From Allobosea sp. Tri-44 (lineage in GTDB: Bacteria; Pseudomonadota; Alphaproteobacteria; Rhizobiales; Beijerinckiaceae), in contig NZ_NBDP01000030.1 of NCBI RefSeq assembly GCF_004123845.1, positions 744,001 to 808,000 of the forward strand: a stretch of 64,000 bases of DNA. Reading direction: 5' to 3'. Below the pieces are notes generated by a model that worked only from the letters and a program-made list of their open reading frames with translations, was not told where the DNA came from and did no database searches. Below, one piece after another: positions 33,635 to 45,807 of this stretch. The position numbers were made by a program, and so were the translations under genes. Each line of letters starts with the position of its first letter. The first letter of the stretch is position 1.

Positions 33635-34822
33635 ATGCTGCAGGCCAGACCCTCAGCCAGGACGCAACCGCTCAAGCGCCGCGACTCCGAGCCGGGAAGC
33701 GTCTCGGCGCCGGTGCGGCTCGCGCCGGTCGACCCGCTCGCCCATGTCGGCAGCCAGATCGACCCGGAACGGCGGCGCGGGCGTGGTGCGACGATCAACC
33801 CCGGTGGCCGCTTTGAGGCCGAGACGCGCATCAGCGAGGATGACGGCTGGGGCTCGCTCGGCGATCTCCCGCCGTTCAAGACCGAGGTTTCGGTCGAGAA
33901 GCCGCGGACGATCATTACACGCAACGATTCCCCGGATATCTCGTTCGACCGCTCGATCAACCCCTATCGCGGCTGCGAGCATGGCTGCGTCTACTGCTTC
34001 GCGCGGCCGAGCCATGCCTATCTCGGCCTCTCGCCGGGGCTCGACTTCGAGAGCAAGCTGACCGCCAAGCCCGATGCGGCGCTGCTGCTGGAGAAGGAGC
34101 TGTCCTCGCCGAGCTACCAGCCACGCACCATCGCGATCGGCACCAATACCGACGCCTACCAGCCGATCGAGAAGAAGCTGCGGATCATGCGCGGGATTCT
34201 GGAGGTGCTGGCGAAGTTCAACCACCCGGTCGGCATCGTCACCAAATCGGCGCTGGTCCAGCGCGACATCGACATCCTCGCACCGATGGCGGCGAAAGGG
34301 CTGGTCAAGGTCGCGCTCTCGGTGACAACGCTCGACGCCAAGCTTGCCCGCAACATGGAGCCGCGCGCCGCTTCGCCCGCCAAGCGCATCGAGACGATCC
34401 GCAGGCTCTCGGAAGCCGGCATTCCGGTGACGGTTCTGGTCGCGCCGATCGTGCCGGCGATCAACGAGCACGAGATCGAACGCATCCTCGACGCAGCCAA
34501 GGCTGCAGGAGCGCGCGAGGCCGGCTATGTGCTGCTGCGCCTGCCGCTCGAGGTGAAGGATATCGTGCAGGACTGGCTGGTGACGCATCATCCCGACAAG
34601 ATGCGCCACGTCGTCTCGCTGATTCGCTCGACCCGCGGCGGCAAGGACTACGATGCCGCCTGGGGCCAGCGCCAGGTCGGTTCCGGCCCCTATGCCTGGA
34701 TGATCGGCCGGCGCTTCGAGATGGCCGCCGAGCGGCTCGGCTTCAACAGCGCGCGGCTGCGCCTGCGCACCGACCTCTTCGTCAAGCCGGAGAAGGAGAA
34801 GGCGCAATTGAGCCTGTTCTGA
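33635..34822 (+). CDS. PA0069-family radical SAM protein
   Basis: 395 residues. A ~95-residue Arg/Pro-rich extension precedes the radical SAM domain with RGCEHGCVYCFARPSHAYL (CxxxCxxC cluster). Then come ELSSPSYQPRTIAIGTNTDAYQPIE, the GIVTKSALVQRDIDIL block and the C-terminal GSGPYAWMIGRRFE. The family is close to spore photoproduct lyase-like proteins and its reaction is unknown. ATG 33635 has GGGAG 12 bases upstream. Longer frames are not conserved. Confidence 0.9.
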   Translation: MLQARPSARTQPLKRRDSEPGSVSAPVRLAPVDPLAHVGSQIDPERRRGRGATINPGGRFEAETRISEDDGWGSLGDLPPFKTEVSVEKPRTIITRNDSPDISFDRSINPYRGCEHGCVYCFARPSHAYLGLSPGLDFESKLTAKPDAALLLEKELSSPSYQPRTIAIGTNTDAYQPIEKKLRIMRGILEVLAKFNHPVGIVTKSALVQRDIDILAPMAAKGLVKVALSVTTLDAKLARNMEPRAASPAKRIETIRRLSEAGIPVTVLVAPIVPAINEHEIERILDAAKAAGAREAGYVLLRLPLEVKDIVQDWLVTHHPDKMRHVVSLIRSTRGGKDYDAAWGQRQVGSGPYAWMIGRRFEMAAERLGFNSARLRLRTDLFVKPEKEKAQLSLF

Positions 34823-34841
34823 CGACTGCCTGCTCTACGCG

Positions 34842-34950
34842 CAGCCCTCATCCTGAGGAGCACCGCAGGCGCGTCTCGAAGGATGCGTCGAGTGCACTCT
34901 GGATCATCCTTCGAGACGGCCGCTGCGCGGCCTCCTCAGGATGAGGGCTG
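34842..34950. repeat. Palindromic repeat, CCCTCATCCTGAGGAG type
   Basis: Outer arms CAGCCCTCATCCTGAGGAG (34842-34860) and CTCCTCAGGATGAGGGCTG (34932-34950) are perfect inverted repeats; inner arms CGTCTCGAAGGATG (34872-34885) and CATCCTTCGAGACG (34905-34918) are perfect too. This 109-bp nested palindrome is a known kind of intergenic repeat in Rhizobiales. Confidence 0.88.
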
Positions 34951-35046
34951 TGGAATGCAAGAAACCAGATAATCGTGTGCCAGCGAATTGTGGATGTGAC
35001 GTCGCACGCGGCAGACCTTCACGTCACGATCTGGCATAGCGAAGCC

Positions 35047-35667
35047 ATGACCGCCGATTTCAGCCGCGAGCAGGCCGCGATGATTGCCGGGCGCGCCCGC
35101 GTCGCTGGCGTGGACGAGGTCGGGCGCGGGCCGCTCGCCGGTCCAGTCGTCGCGGCAGCCGTCATTCTCGATCCCCTGGCGATCCCCGACGGGCTCGCCG
35201 ATTCGAAGGAACTCAGCGCCCAACGCCGCGAAGAGCTCTTTGTCCTGATCCTGGGCAGTGCCTTGGCGGTTGGGGTCGGCAGTTCTTCCGCGGCGGAAAT
35301 CGACACGATCAACATCCGGCAGGCGACCCTGCTCGCGATGCGGCGTGCAGTGACCGCCCTGCCGCTGTCGCCCGATCTCGTGCTGGTCGACGGCAACGAT
35401 CCGCCGGCGCTCGCTTGCGGCTGCGAGGCCATCATCGGCGGCGACGGGCTGATCGCCTCGATCGCCGCGGCCTCGATCGTCGCCAAGGTGACGCGCGATA
35501 GGATGATGGCGCGTCTTTCGCTGGCATATCCGGCCTATGGCTTCATCAGCCATGTCGGCTATGGCACGGCCGCACATCGTGCCGCGCTGAAGACGCATGG
35601 CCCCTGCCCCGCCCACCGCTATTCCTTTGCGCCGGTGAAAGGCGTCTGGTCGCGCTCGCCTGTCTAA
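35047..35667 (+). CDS. rnhB: Ribonuclease HII
   Basis: 206 residues. It cuts RNA in RNA-DNA hybrids. Active-site motifs are [19 protein letters not shown] (the two leading acids), [21 protein letters not shown], and [14 protein letters not shown], followed by the C-terminal [18 protein letters not shown]. The start at 35047 was chosen because the family begins a few residues before the first catalytic aspartate. The next gene, the methyltransferase ccrM, lies ~1 kb further; rnhB next to ccrM is a common Rhizobiales arrangement. Confidence 0.96.
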   Translation: MTADFSREQAAMIAGRARVAGVDEVGRGPLAGPVVAAAVILDPLAIPDGLADSKELSAQRREELFVLILGSALAVGVGSSSAAEIDTINIRQATLLAMRRAVTALPLSPDLVLVDGNDPPALACGCEAIIGGDGLIASIAAASIVAKVTRDRMMARLSLAYPAYGFISHVGYGTAAHRAALKTHGPCPAHRYSFAPVKGVWSRSPV

Positions 35668-35683
35668 GCCACCCAGAGACCTC

Positions 35684-36475
35684 ATGCCCATTTTGACGAT
35701 GCATCAGGTCGACGCGTTCACGGACCGGGTCTTCGCCGGCAATCCGGCCGCCGTCCTCATCCTGGACGATTGGCTGTCAGACGCGGCGATGCAGGCCATC
35801 GCCAGCGAGAACAATCTGGCCGAGACCGCCTTCGCCCGCCCGAGCGGTAGCGGATGGGATCTGCGCTGGTTCACCCCGGTCCACGAGGTCAACTTCTGCG
35901 GGCACGCCACGCTCGCGACCGCGCATGTGCTGGCCAGGGCCCACGGCATCTCGGGCGAGATGGAGTTCGCCACCCGCGTCGGCCCGATCCGTGTCTCGCA
36001 GCAAGACGATGGCTACCGGCTCGACCTGCCGGCCTTCACTCCGGAGCCGGTCGAGACCCTGCCTCCGGTCATCGCCGCGCTCTTCCCGGTTCCGCCGCGG
36101 GCGCTCTTCCGCAATTTCGAGAACGTCTTCGCCGTTCTGGCGGACGAAGCGGCGGTGCGCGCGTTCGTGCCCGATGCCGCGGCGATCGCGACCCTCGCCC
36201 CGCTCTGCTTCGGCATCACAGCGCGCGGCGAGAGCCATGACTTCGTCTCGCGCTATTTCGCCCCCAGCGCCGGCATTCCGGAGGACCCGGTGACCGGATC
36301 GATCCACGCCACTCTCGTTCCGTATTGGGCCCGCGAGCTCGGCAAGACCCGTCTCGAGGCCTTCCAGGCTTCGGCGCGCGGCGGGCATCTCAGCTGCGAA
36401 ATGGCGGGCGAGCGCGTGCTCATCACCGGGCAGGCTGCAACCTTCATGAAGGCCGAAATCTACCTGCCAAACTGA
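35684..36475 (+). CDS. PhzF-family isomerase-like protein
   Basis: 263 residues. The N-terminal half holds HQVDAFTDRVFAGNPAAV and SENNLAETAFARP, where the Glu in NLAETAF is the catalytic acid of PhzF. The second half has EDPVTGSIHATLVPYWARELG, the family GxxEDPVTGSxH motif. The reaction here is unknown; the family includes isomerases and epimerases of small molecules. It starts 17 bp after rnhB. Confidence 0.92.
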   Translation: MPILTMHQVDAFTDRVFAGNPAAVLILDDWLSDAAMQAIASENNLAETAFARPSGSGWDLRWFTPVHEVNFCGHATLATAHVLARAHGISGEMEFATRVGPIRVSQQDDGYRLDLPAFTPEPVETLPPVIAALFPVPPRALFRNFENVFAVLADEAAVRAFVPDAAAIATLAPLCFGITARGESHDFVSRYFAPSAGIPEDPVTGSIHATLVPYWARELGKTRLEAFQASARGGHLSCEMAGERVLITGQAATFMKAEIYLPN

Positions 36476-36584
36476 TGGCCGGGACACCCGCGAAACTGCT
36501 CCCAAACTGCCGCAACGGCAGCTGGAGGCCGCTTACCATTCCTTAACCTCCGTTACGAATTTACGAACGTATTCAATGGGCTAG

Positions 36585-38965
<2,381 letters not shown>

Positions 38966-39030
38966 GGCTTCGGTTTAACGCTGATGGCTTGCGCTGCAAT
39001 AGCCCTCGCCCCACCCCGTTCAAACTCCCC

Positions 39031-39134
39031 GTCATTCCGGCCGTAGCGAAGCGCAGCGCCGGAATCCATCGTAGAGTTCAGTGCCCTTCGATGGATTCCG
39101 GAGCTGCGCCGCTCCGCGGCTTGTCCGGAATGAC
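39031..39134. repeat. Palindromic repeat, GTCATTCCGG type
   Basis: GTCATTCCGG (39031-39040) pairs with CCGGAATGAC (39125-39134), and CCGGAATCCATCG (39059-39071) with CGATGGATTCCGG (39089-39101). This 104-bp nested palindrome belongs to another intergenic family widespread in Rhizobiales. It lies between the divergent mutY and DUF721 genes. Confidence 0.82.
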
Positions 39135-39222
39135 GTCTCACCTGATCAAGAACAAGTAACTGCGTCGCGGCGACACGGGCAACGGGCTTGTCAGCCGTGA
39201 GCCCACTCGCGCAAACTAGGTC

Positions 39223-39720
39223 ATGGCCGCAAAACCCCTCGCCGAACTGATCGACGACTGTCTCGCGCCCGCGCTTGCTGCCCAAGGCTTCGCCGGGCGC
39301 TCGGTCGTGGCCTTCTGGCCGGAGATCGTCGGCGAGCGGCTGGCGCAGCGCACGCGGCCGCTGAAGATCGACTGGCCGCGGCGGCGTGGCGCACCGGGGG
39401 AACTCTCGGACCCGGCGACGCTGGTGGTGCGCGTCGAAGGCGCCTTCGCGCTGGAGATGCAGCAACTCGGCCCGCTGGTGCTGGAGCGGGTCAACAGCCA
39501 TCTCGGCTGGCGCGCCGTCGGCAAGCTGGTGCTGAAGCAGGGACCGGTCGCGCCGCCGCCTGCGCCGAAGCCGGCTCTTCCACCGGACCCGGCCGTATTG
39601 GCGCGGATCGAGGCGCAGGTCGCCGGCGTCGAGAGCATCGAGTTGCGCGAGGCGTTGGCGCGGCTTGGGCGCGGCATCGCGCAGCGGCGCCAGGTCGCGG
39701 CCGACGACACGGCTTCGTGA
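39223..39720 (+). CDS. DUF721/DciA-like protein
   Basis: 165 residues. The N-terminal ~100 form the DUF721 domain (LAPALAAQGFAGRSVVAFWPEIVGERLAQRTRP, in two parts, and LEMQQLGPLVLERVNSHLGW). DciA proteins of this family help load the replicative helicase DnaB in bacteria that lack DnaC. The C-terminal Pro/Ala linker and short helix are typical of alphaproteobacterial forms. The gene heads a conserved order with a DsbA-like gene and smc. Confidence 0.85.
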   Translation: MAAKPLAELIDDCLAPALAAQGFAGRSVVAFWPEIVGERLAQRTRPLKIDWPRRRGAPGELSDPATLVVRVEGAFALEMQQLGPLVLERVNSHLGWRAVGKLVLKQGPVAPPPAPKPALPPDPAVLARIEAQVAGVESIELREALARLGRGIAQRRQVAADDTAS

Positions 39721-39803
39721 GCGGGAACCGGCGAACCGATCTTGCCACAATCCTGATGGCGACTATGGTCCGCAGCAATTACTTTGCCACCAGGGATTTT
39801 CTC

Positions 39804-40424
39804 ATGACCAGCCGCCGCCAGGTGTTGATCGGCTCCGCCGCCTTGGCCCTCTCGCCGCTTCTCGCCAGCCAGGGCGCCTCGGCCCAGACCCTTCCCGGCG
39901 TCGCCAATCCGCTCGGCGACGTCTGGCTCGGCAGCCCCGACGCCAAGGTCTCGATCATCGAGTACGCCTCGCTGACCTGCAGCCACTGCGCCACCTTCCA
40001 CAAGGACACCTGGCCGGCGCTGAAGGCGAAATACATCGACACCGGCAAGGTGCGCTTCGTGCTGCGCGAGTTCCCGCTCGATCCGCTCGCCACGGCCGGC
40101 TTCATGCTGGCGCGCTGCAACGGCACCGACAAATACTACCCGCTGACCGACCTGCTGTTCGCGCAGCAGCGCAACTGGGCCTTCACCGAAAAGCCGGTCG
40201 ATGCGCTCTCGAACCTGGTCAAGCAGGCCGGTTTCACACAGGAATCTTTCGAAGCCTGCCTGAAACGGCAGGACATTTACGACGCTGTCACGCAGGTTAA
40301 GGAAGGTGGAGCCAAGGCTGGCGTGGACTCCACCCCGACCTTCTTCATCAATGGGCAGAAGCGCTCCGGTGCACTCAGCCTCGCCGAATTCGACAAGATC
40401 CTCGAGCCGCTGCTCGGCAGCTGA
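39804..40424 (+). CDS. DsbA-like thioredoxin-fold protein
   Basis: 206 residues. The N-terminus MTSRRQVLIGSAALALSPLL with a double arginine suggests a Tat-type signal, cleavage near SAQ. The active site is TCSHCATFH (C-S-H-C), then a cis-proline loop VDSTPTFFINGQK. It resembles the DsbA/BdbD group that oxidises or isomerises disulfides in the periplasm. Ribosome site AGGGA at 39791-39795 favours ATG 39804. It ends 27 bp before smc. Confidence 0.9.
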   Translation: MTSRRQVLIGSAALALSPLLASQGASAQTLPGVANPLGDVWLGSPDAKVSIIEYASLTCSHCATFHKDTWPALKAKYIDTGKVRFVLREFPLDPLATAGFMLARCNGTDKYYPLTDLLFAQQRNWAFTEKPVDALSNLVKQAGFTQESFEACLKRQDIYDAVTQVKEGGAKAGVDSTPTFFINGQKRSGALSLAEFDKILEPLLGS

Positions 40425-40451
40425 GCCGGCCGATAGCGTTGTGGCGCGTCG

Positions 40452-43400
40452 ATGCAGCTGACGCGCCTCAAGCTCGCCGGCTTCAAGACCTTCGTCGAGC
40501 CGGCCGAGTTCCAGATCGAGCCGGGGCTGACCGGCGTCGTCGGCCCCAATGGCTGCGGCAAGTCCAATCTCGTCGAAGCCCTGCGCTGGGTGATGGGCGA
40601 AAGCTCGTTCAAGAACATGCGCGGCTCGGGCATGGACGACGTCATCTTCGGTGGCTCGTCCGAGCGCCCGGCCCGCAACATGGCCGAGGTCGCGCTCACG
40701 CTCGACAATAGCGATCGCAAGGCGCCCGCCGCCTTCAACGATGCCGAGGTGCTCGAGGTCACGCGCCGGATCGAGCGCGAGGAAGGCTCGACCTACCGCA
40801 TCAACGGCAAGGAGGTGCGTGCTCGCGACGTGCAGCTCCTCTTCGCCGATGCCGCCACAGGCGCGCGCTCGCCGGCGCTGGTGCGACAGGGCCAGATCAG
40901 CGAGATCATCTCCGCCAAGCCGCAATCACGCCGGCGCATCCTCGAGGACGCCGCCGGTATCGCCGGGCTGCACAGCCGCCGGCACGAGGCCGAACTGCGG
41001 CTCAAGGGCGCCGAGGATAATCTCAACCGGCTCGAAGACGTGCTCGCCGAGATCGACGGGCAGGTCGAGGCGCTGCAGCGCCAGGCGCGCCAGGCGACGC
41101 GCTATCGCAACCTCGCTTCGGACATCCGCAAGGCCGAGGCGGTGCTGGCGCTGATCGCCCATCACGAGGCGCGCGCGCAGGAGGCTGTGGCCGAGCGCGC
41201 CCTCGAAGCGGCCGTGCGCGAGGTCGCGGACAAGACCGGCGTGCAGGCGGAGGCGGCGCGGTTGCAGGCGATCGCGGCGCATGCCCTGCCGGAGCTGCGC
41301 GAGAACGAGGCGGCCGCAGCGGCCGCCCTCGTTAGGCTGAAGCGCGGTCTCGACGAGATCGAGGCCGAGAACCGGCGCACGAAGCAGCGCACCGAGGAAC
41401 TGGCCAAGCGGATTGCCGAATTGCAGGGCGATCTCGCTCGGCAGGAAAATCTCGGGAAAGATGCCACTGACAGCCTGGCGCGGCTGACGGCCGAGGATGA
41501 GAGCCTGCGGCTGGAGGCGGAGGCTGCCGCTGGGGGCAGCAAGGCCGCTGCGACCGAGCTCACAGAAGCCGAGAAAGCGCTGACGGCGGCCGAAACCGAG
41601 CATGCCGCGGTCCAGGCACGGCTTTCCGAACTGGCGGCCCGGCGCGGTGCGCTCGAACGGGCCGTGCGCGAAGCGAAGGAGCGCGAGGCCCGCCACGCCG
41701 GCGAACGCGAGCGGCTGCAACGCGACCAGGCGGCACTCGACGCCGACGGCACCGCCGCCTCGCTCGACGGGCTGCGTGCCACGGTCGCAACCGCAGAGAC
41801 CTCGATGCAGGGTGCGGATGCAGCCACCGGCGCGGCACGCAGCGCCCTCGCCGCCGCCCGCGAGGACGAGACGCGGCTGCGTGGCCCCCTTGCGGAAGCG
41901 GATCGCAAGGCGCAACGCCTCGAAACCGAGGTCCGCACCCTGCAGAAGCTGCTCGCCCCGGCGGCGGGCGGGCGCTGGCCGGCAATCCTCGATTCGATCG
42001 CGGCCGCCAAAGGCTATGAAACCGCGCTGGGCGCGGCGCTCGGCGACGATCTCGACGCCTCCGCCGATCCGGCGGCGCCAGCGCACTGGTCCGACGGTGG
42101 CGGCGGCGAAGACGACCCTTCCCTTCCCGATGGCGCCGAGCCACTCGCCAAACATGTCCGCGGACCGGCGGCGCTCGGCCGGCGCCTGCGCCAGATCGGC
42201 GTCGTCGCCCGGGCAGACGGCGCTGGATTGCGACTGAGGCTGCTGCCGGGTCAGCGACTGGTTTCGCGCGAGGGTGACATCTGGCGCTGGGACGGCTTCA
42301 CCAGCGCCGCCGATGCGCCCTCGCCTGCCGCCCGTAGGCTTGTGGAGAAGAACCGCCTCGGTGACCTCGAACACGAAGCCCAGGCCGCGCGCGAGGCGGC
42401 TGAAGCGTCGCGCGACGGTCTCGACCAGGCGAGCGAGCGCACCAAGGCGGCAGCGCTGACCGAGACGAAGGCGCTGGAGGCGGCCCGCGAGGCGCGCCGC
42501 GCCCTCGATCAGGCCCGCGAGCGGCTGGCGCAGGCAGAGCGCAGGGCCGGCGAGACAGCGGCCCGCCGTTCGGCCCTGACCGAGGCGATCGGCCGGCTTG
42601 GCCAGAATATCGCCGATGCGCAGGCGCAGGCCGAGGCTGCGAATCAGGACTTGGCCGGCCTCGCGCCGGCGCCCGAACTGGAGAACGCCCTGCTTGCCGC
42701 CCGCGCCGAATTGGGTGAGCGGCGCGCCGCGGCGTCCGAAGCGCGAGCCCGCGTGCAGACGCAGGGGCGCGAGGCTGAGCTGCGCAGCCGCCGGCGCGAG
42801 GCGATCGCTGGGGATCTGCGCGCCTGGCGCGAGCGGGCGGCAACGAACGAGCAGAGCGCCGCCGATACGCGCCGGCGAATCGAGACGACCGCGGCCGAGC
42901 ACAAGGCGCTGCTGGAGGCGCCCGACACCTTCCTGGTCGAGCGTCGCCGCCTGCTTGCCGAAATCGAAACCGCCGAGGGCAACCGGCGTCGCGCCGCCGA
43001 CAGGCTCGCCGCCGGCGAGGTCGCGCAAGCCGAGGCTGACCGGCAGGCGCGCGCGGCGCTGGAGGGGCTGGCGGCTGCACGTGAAGGCCGGGCGAGCGCG
43101 GAAGCGCGGCTCGAAGCGGGGCGGCAACGACTAGCCGATGTCGTCCGCCAGATCGTCGACGGGCTGGAGACCGAGGTCGCCAGTCTGCACCAGATCGCAG
43201 GGTTGAAAGCAGGGGACACTCCACCCGAGGCCGAGGATGTCGAGCGCCGGCTCGCCGGGCTCAAGGCCGAGCGCGAGCGCCTCGGCGCCGTCAACCTGCG
43301 CGCCGACGACGAGCTCTCGGAGGTTCAGGGCAAGCGAACCGGCCTCGCGAGCGAGCGCGACGACCTGACCGAGGCGATTCGGCGGCTGCGCCAGGCGATC

Positions 43401-43907
43401 GGGGCGCTCAATCGCGAAGGCAGGGAGCGGCTTCTTGCCGCATTCGAGATCGTCAACGGCCATTTCCAGCATCTGTTCGGGGTGCTGTTCGGCGGCGGTA
43501 CGGCCGAGCTCACGCTGGTCGATTCGGAAGATCCGCTCGAAGCCGGGCTTGAGATCATCGCACGGCCCCCGGGCAAAAAGCCGCAGGTGATGACGCTGCT
43601 CTCCGGCGGCGAGCAGGCGCTGACCGCGACCGCTCTGATTTTCGCGGTATTCCTGACCAACCCCTCGCCGATCTGCGTCCTGGACGAGGTCGACGCGCCG
43701 CTCGATGACGCCAATGTCGAGCGCTATTGCGATCTGCTTGAGGAGATGGCGCGCAACACCGCGACGCGCTTCATCCTGATCACCCACAATCCGATCACCA
43801 TGGCGCGCATGGACCGGCTCTTCGGCGTCACCATGGCCGAGCGCGGGGTGAGCCAGATGGTCTCGGTCGACCTCGACACCGCCGAGCGTATCCGCGAGGC
43901 GGTCTGA
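40452..43907 (+). CDS. smc: Chromosome segregation protein SMC
   Basis: 1151 residues, the usual alphaproteobacterial size. Walker A is GPNGCGKSNLVEALRWVMGE (residue ~32). Two long Ala/Glu/Arg-rich coiled coils flank a hinge at about residues 500-640. The C-terminal head carries signature LLSGGEQALTATAL and Walker B ICVLDEVDAPLDDANVERY. It organises the chromosome with ScpA/B. The hinge region is rich in Asp/Gly (SADPAAPAHWSDGGGG) rather than the usual hinge folding block, which may make it atypical. Confidence 0.97.
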   Translation: MQLTRLKLAGFKTFVEPAEFQIEPGLTGVVGPNGCGKSNLVEALRWVMGESSFKNMRGSGMDDVIFGGSSERPARNMAEVALTLDNSDRKAPAAFNDAEVLEVTRRIEREEGSTYRINGKEVRARDVQLLFADAATGARSPALVRQGQISEIISAKPQSRRRILEDAAGIAGLHSRRHEAELRLKGAEDNLNRLEDVLAEIDGQVEALQRQARQATRYRNLASDIRKAEAVLALIAHHEARAQEAVAERALEAAVREVADKTGVQAEAARLQAIAAHALPELRENEAAAAAALVRLKRGLDEIEAENRRTKQRTEELAKRIAELQGDLARQENLGKDATDSLARLTAEDESLRLEAEAAAGGSKAAATELTEAEKALTAAETEHAAVQARLSELAARRGALERAVREAKEREARHAGERERLQRDQAALDADGTAASLDGLRATVATAETSMQGADAATGAARSALAAAREDETRLRGPLAEADRKAQRLETEVRTLQKLLAPAAGGRWPAILDSIAAAKGYETALGAALGDDLDASADPAAPAHWSDGGGGEDDPSLPDGAEPLAKHVRGPAALGRRLRQIGVVARADGAGLRLRLLPGQRLVSREGDIWRWDGFTSAADAPSPAARRLVEKNRLGDLEHEAQAAREAAEASRDGLDQASERTKAAALTETKALEAAREARRALDQARERLAQAERRAGETAARRSALTEAIGRLGQNIADAQAQAEAANQDLAGLAPAPELENALLAARAELGERRAAASEARARVQTQGREAELRSRRREAIAGDLRAWRERAATNEQSAADTRRRIETTAAEHKALLEAPDTFLVERRRLLAEIETAEGNRRRAADRLAAGEVAQAEADRQARAALEGLAAAREGRASAEARLEAGRQRLADVVRQIVDGLETEVASLHQIAGLKAGDTPPEAEDVERRLAGLKAERERLGAVNLRADDELSEVQGKRTGLASERDDLTEAIRRLRQAIGALNREGRERLLAAFEIVNGHFQHLFGVLFGGGTAELTLVDSEDPLEAGLEIIARPPGKKPQVMTLLSGGEQALTATALIFAVFLTNPSPICVLDEVDAPLDDANVERYCDLLEEMARNTATRFILITHNPITMARMDRLFGVTMAERGVSQMVSVDLDTAERIREAV

Positions 43908-44224
43908 CTCGTTCGCCGCAGCGCACAAGAATCGCTCCCGGCACTTCGCCGCAGTCTAAAATCATTTTATTTTTCAAGGCATTAATCGACACTGGCATAG
44001 CTTGACACCACCTGGAGCCGCCAATATGGTGCGGCCGATTTTTCCGGGCGGCGGGGCTTCTTCATCGCAGGGAACGATCGGCAATCCGACGAGCGCCCGC
44101 CATTGGCGATCCGGCAACGGGTCAACCGGTTCAGGCAGCGCAAATCAGCGACAATTCCGGTATTGTCCGGTTCTCTCGCGAACCGAGCACGGAAAGGTCG
44201 TGTCATGATGGCTGTCTACCTGCG
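43908..44224. other. Intergenic region with the ATP synthase promoter (317 bp)
   Basis: An AT-rich stretch follows smc (around 43958-43980). A perfect -35 sits at 44002 (see the promoter entry). The remaining ~190 bp form a long leader to atpI; the small frames in it have no ribosome site and look non-coding. Confidence 0.6.
44002..44030 (+). promoter_or_regulatory. Probable promoter of the atp operon
   Basis: -35 TTGACA (44002-44007) is a perfect sigma-70 hexamer, the spacer is 17 bp, and the -10 is TATGGT (44025-44030). It lies 195 bp before atpI, the first gene of the Fo operon. Confidence 0.6.
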
Positions 44225-44599
44225 ATGACGGGCCGGGACGAAAAAGGCCTGGACCCGCAGCTGCCTGCAGAAACGGATGCGAGCCTGGAAAGCCGGCTCA
44301 AATCCCTCGATGCGGGCCTGAAGCGTGTGACCAGCCAGGCAGAGGCCGAAAGCCGCAGCGAAAGCGGTCGGACCGATTCCAGCGGAATCGGTCAGGCGAT
44401 GCGGCTTTCCACCGAATTCATCGCCGGCATCATCGTCGGGGGCGGGCTCGGCTGGGCCGTCGACAAATGGTTCGGGACGGCGCCCTTCGGGATGATTGTC
44501 CTGCTGATGCTCGGCTTCGGCGCTGGCGTGATGAACGTCGTGCGCGCAGCGGGCTTGATGAAATCGCGCACTGACGATAAGTCGAGCGCGCAGAACTGA
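44225..44599 (+). CDS. atpI: ATP synthase assembly protein I
   Basis: 124 residues with two transmembrane helices (residues ~60-80 and 88-108). It carries the [30 protein letters not shown] stretch (in two parts) and ends with a charged tail. AtpI helps c-ring assembly and Mg uptake. It is the first gene of the operon atpI-atpB-atpE-atpF'-atpF. Confidence 0.9.
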   Translation: MTGRDEKGLDPQLPAETDASLESRLKSLDAGLKRVTSQAEAESRSESGRTDSSGIGQAMRLSTEFIAGIIVGGGLGWAVDKWFGTAPFGMIVLLMLGFGAGVMNVVRAAGLMKSRTDDKSSAQN

Positions 44600-44648
44600 G
44601 GCGCGGCCCCGAAAAGGGGCCGTCTTATGGCAGGAACAAGGGCGACAG

Positions 44649-45395
44649 ATGGCTAGTCCGATCGAACAATTCGAGATCAAGCCGATCGTGTCTCTCGGCA
44701 AGATCGGCGGAAGCGAAATCGCTTTCACCAATTCCGCCCTGTTCATGGTCGCCGCCGTCGCCATCATCGCGCTGCTCTTCGTCTACGGCACGCGCAACCG
44801 CTCGCTGGTCCCGGGCCGGCTGCAGGCGCTGGCGGAGATGGGCTACGAGTTCGTCGCCAATACAGTGAGGGACTCGGCCGGCCATGACGGCATGAAGTTC
44901 GTGCCGCTGGTATTCTCGCTCTTCATGTTCGTGCTGGTCTGCAACCTGCTGGGCATGATCCCCGGCGCCTTCACGGTCACCAGCCACCTGGTCGTCACCG
45001 CCGCGCTCGCCGCGATCGTGATCCTCACCGTCATCATCTACGGCATCGCCAAGCATGGCGCGCATTTCTTCGGCCTGTTCGTGCCCAAGGGCGTGCATCC
45101 GCTGATGCTGATCATCCTGGTGCCGATCGAGGTGATCTCGTTCGTCTCGCGCCCGATCAGTCTGTCGGTTCGTCTCTTCGCCAATCTGCTCGCCGGGCAC
45201 ATCGCGCTGAAGATCTTCGCCGGCTTCGTGGCGACGCTGCTCTTCGCCGGCGGCTGGGCGATCCTCTCGCCGCTGCCGCTCGTGCTGACGATTGCGCTGA
45301 TCGCGCTCGAATTCCTGGTTGCGGTGCTCCAGGCCTATGTCTTCGCCGTGCTGACCTGCATCTACCTGCACGACGCCCTGCATCCGGGCCACTGA
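44649..45395 (+). CDS. atpB: ATP synthase Fo subunit a
   Basis: 248 residues, membrane protein with five or six helices. The essential arginine lies in [15 protein letters not shown] (residue ~175), facing the c-ring carboxylate. [18 protein letters not shown] and the C-terminal [21 protein letters not shown] are also conserved. It forms the proton half-channels of Fo in the inner membrane. Confidence 0.97.
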   Translation: MASPIEQFEIKPIVSLGKIGGSEIAFTNSALFMVAAVAIIALLFVYGTRNRSLVPGRLQALAEMGYEFVANTVRDSAGHDGMKFVPLVFSLFMFVLVCNLLGMIPGAFTVTSHLVVTAALAAIVILTVIIYGIAKHGAHFFGLFVPKGVHPLMLIILVPIEVISFVSRPISLSVRLFANLLAGHIALKIFAGFVATLLFAGGWAILSPLPLVLTIALIALEFLVAVLQAYVFAVLTCIYLHDALHPGH

Positions 45396-45454
45396 GCGGC
45401 CAGGTTCAAGTTCACCCCTCGACTGTCACAACCATCCCCCTAAGGAGCATTTCC

Positions 45455-45682
45455 ATGGATCCCGTCGCAGCCAAGTACATCGGCGCTGGTCTCGCTTGCC
45501 TCGGCATGGCCGGCGCGGGCATCGGTCTCGGCAACCTGTTCGGCCAGTTCCTCTCGGGCGCCCTGCGCAACCCGTCGGCGGCCGACGGCCAGCGCGGCAC
45601 CCTGCTGCTCGGCTTCGCGCTGACCGAAGCGCTCGGCATCTTCTCGCTGCTGATCGCGCTTCTGCTGCTCTTCGCGGTCTGA
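45455..45682 (+). CDS. atpE: ATP synthase Fo subunit c
   Basis: 75 residues, two helices joined by the polar loop RNPSAADGQ. The proton-binding glutamate is Glu58 in [12 protein letters not shown]. The helix 1 glycine pattern [17 protein letters not shown] lets c subunits pack in a ring. AAGGAG lies before ATG 45455. Confidence 0.97.
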   Translation: MDPVAAKYIGAGLACLGMAGAGIGLGNLFGQFLSGALRNPSAADGQRGTLLLGFALTEALGIFSLLIALLLLFAV

Positions 45683-45807
45683 TCCGCGAACGCTACCCGA
45701 GCCTGCCGCAGGCGACGCCCTTCGAGGCGTCACGCGGCGGGCTCCCGCCTCCCTTCCCATATGCCGTGCGAACCGTATGGGCTCGCGCGGCCGGATGAGG
45801 TTCAGTG

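Noticed and set aside
40926..43127. Open frame of over 700 codons on the minus strand within smc
   Set aside because: Compositional shadow of the smc coiled coils; low-complexity Arg/Gly/Leu sequence without family features.
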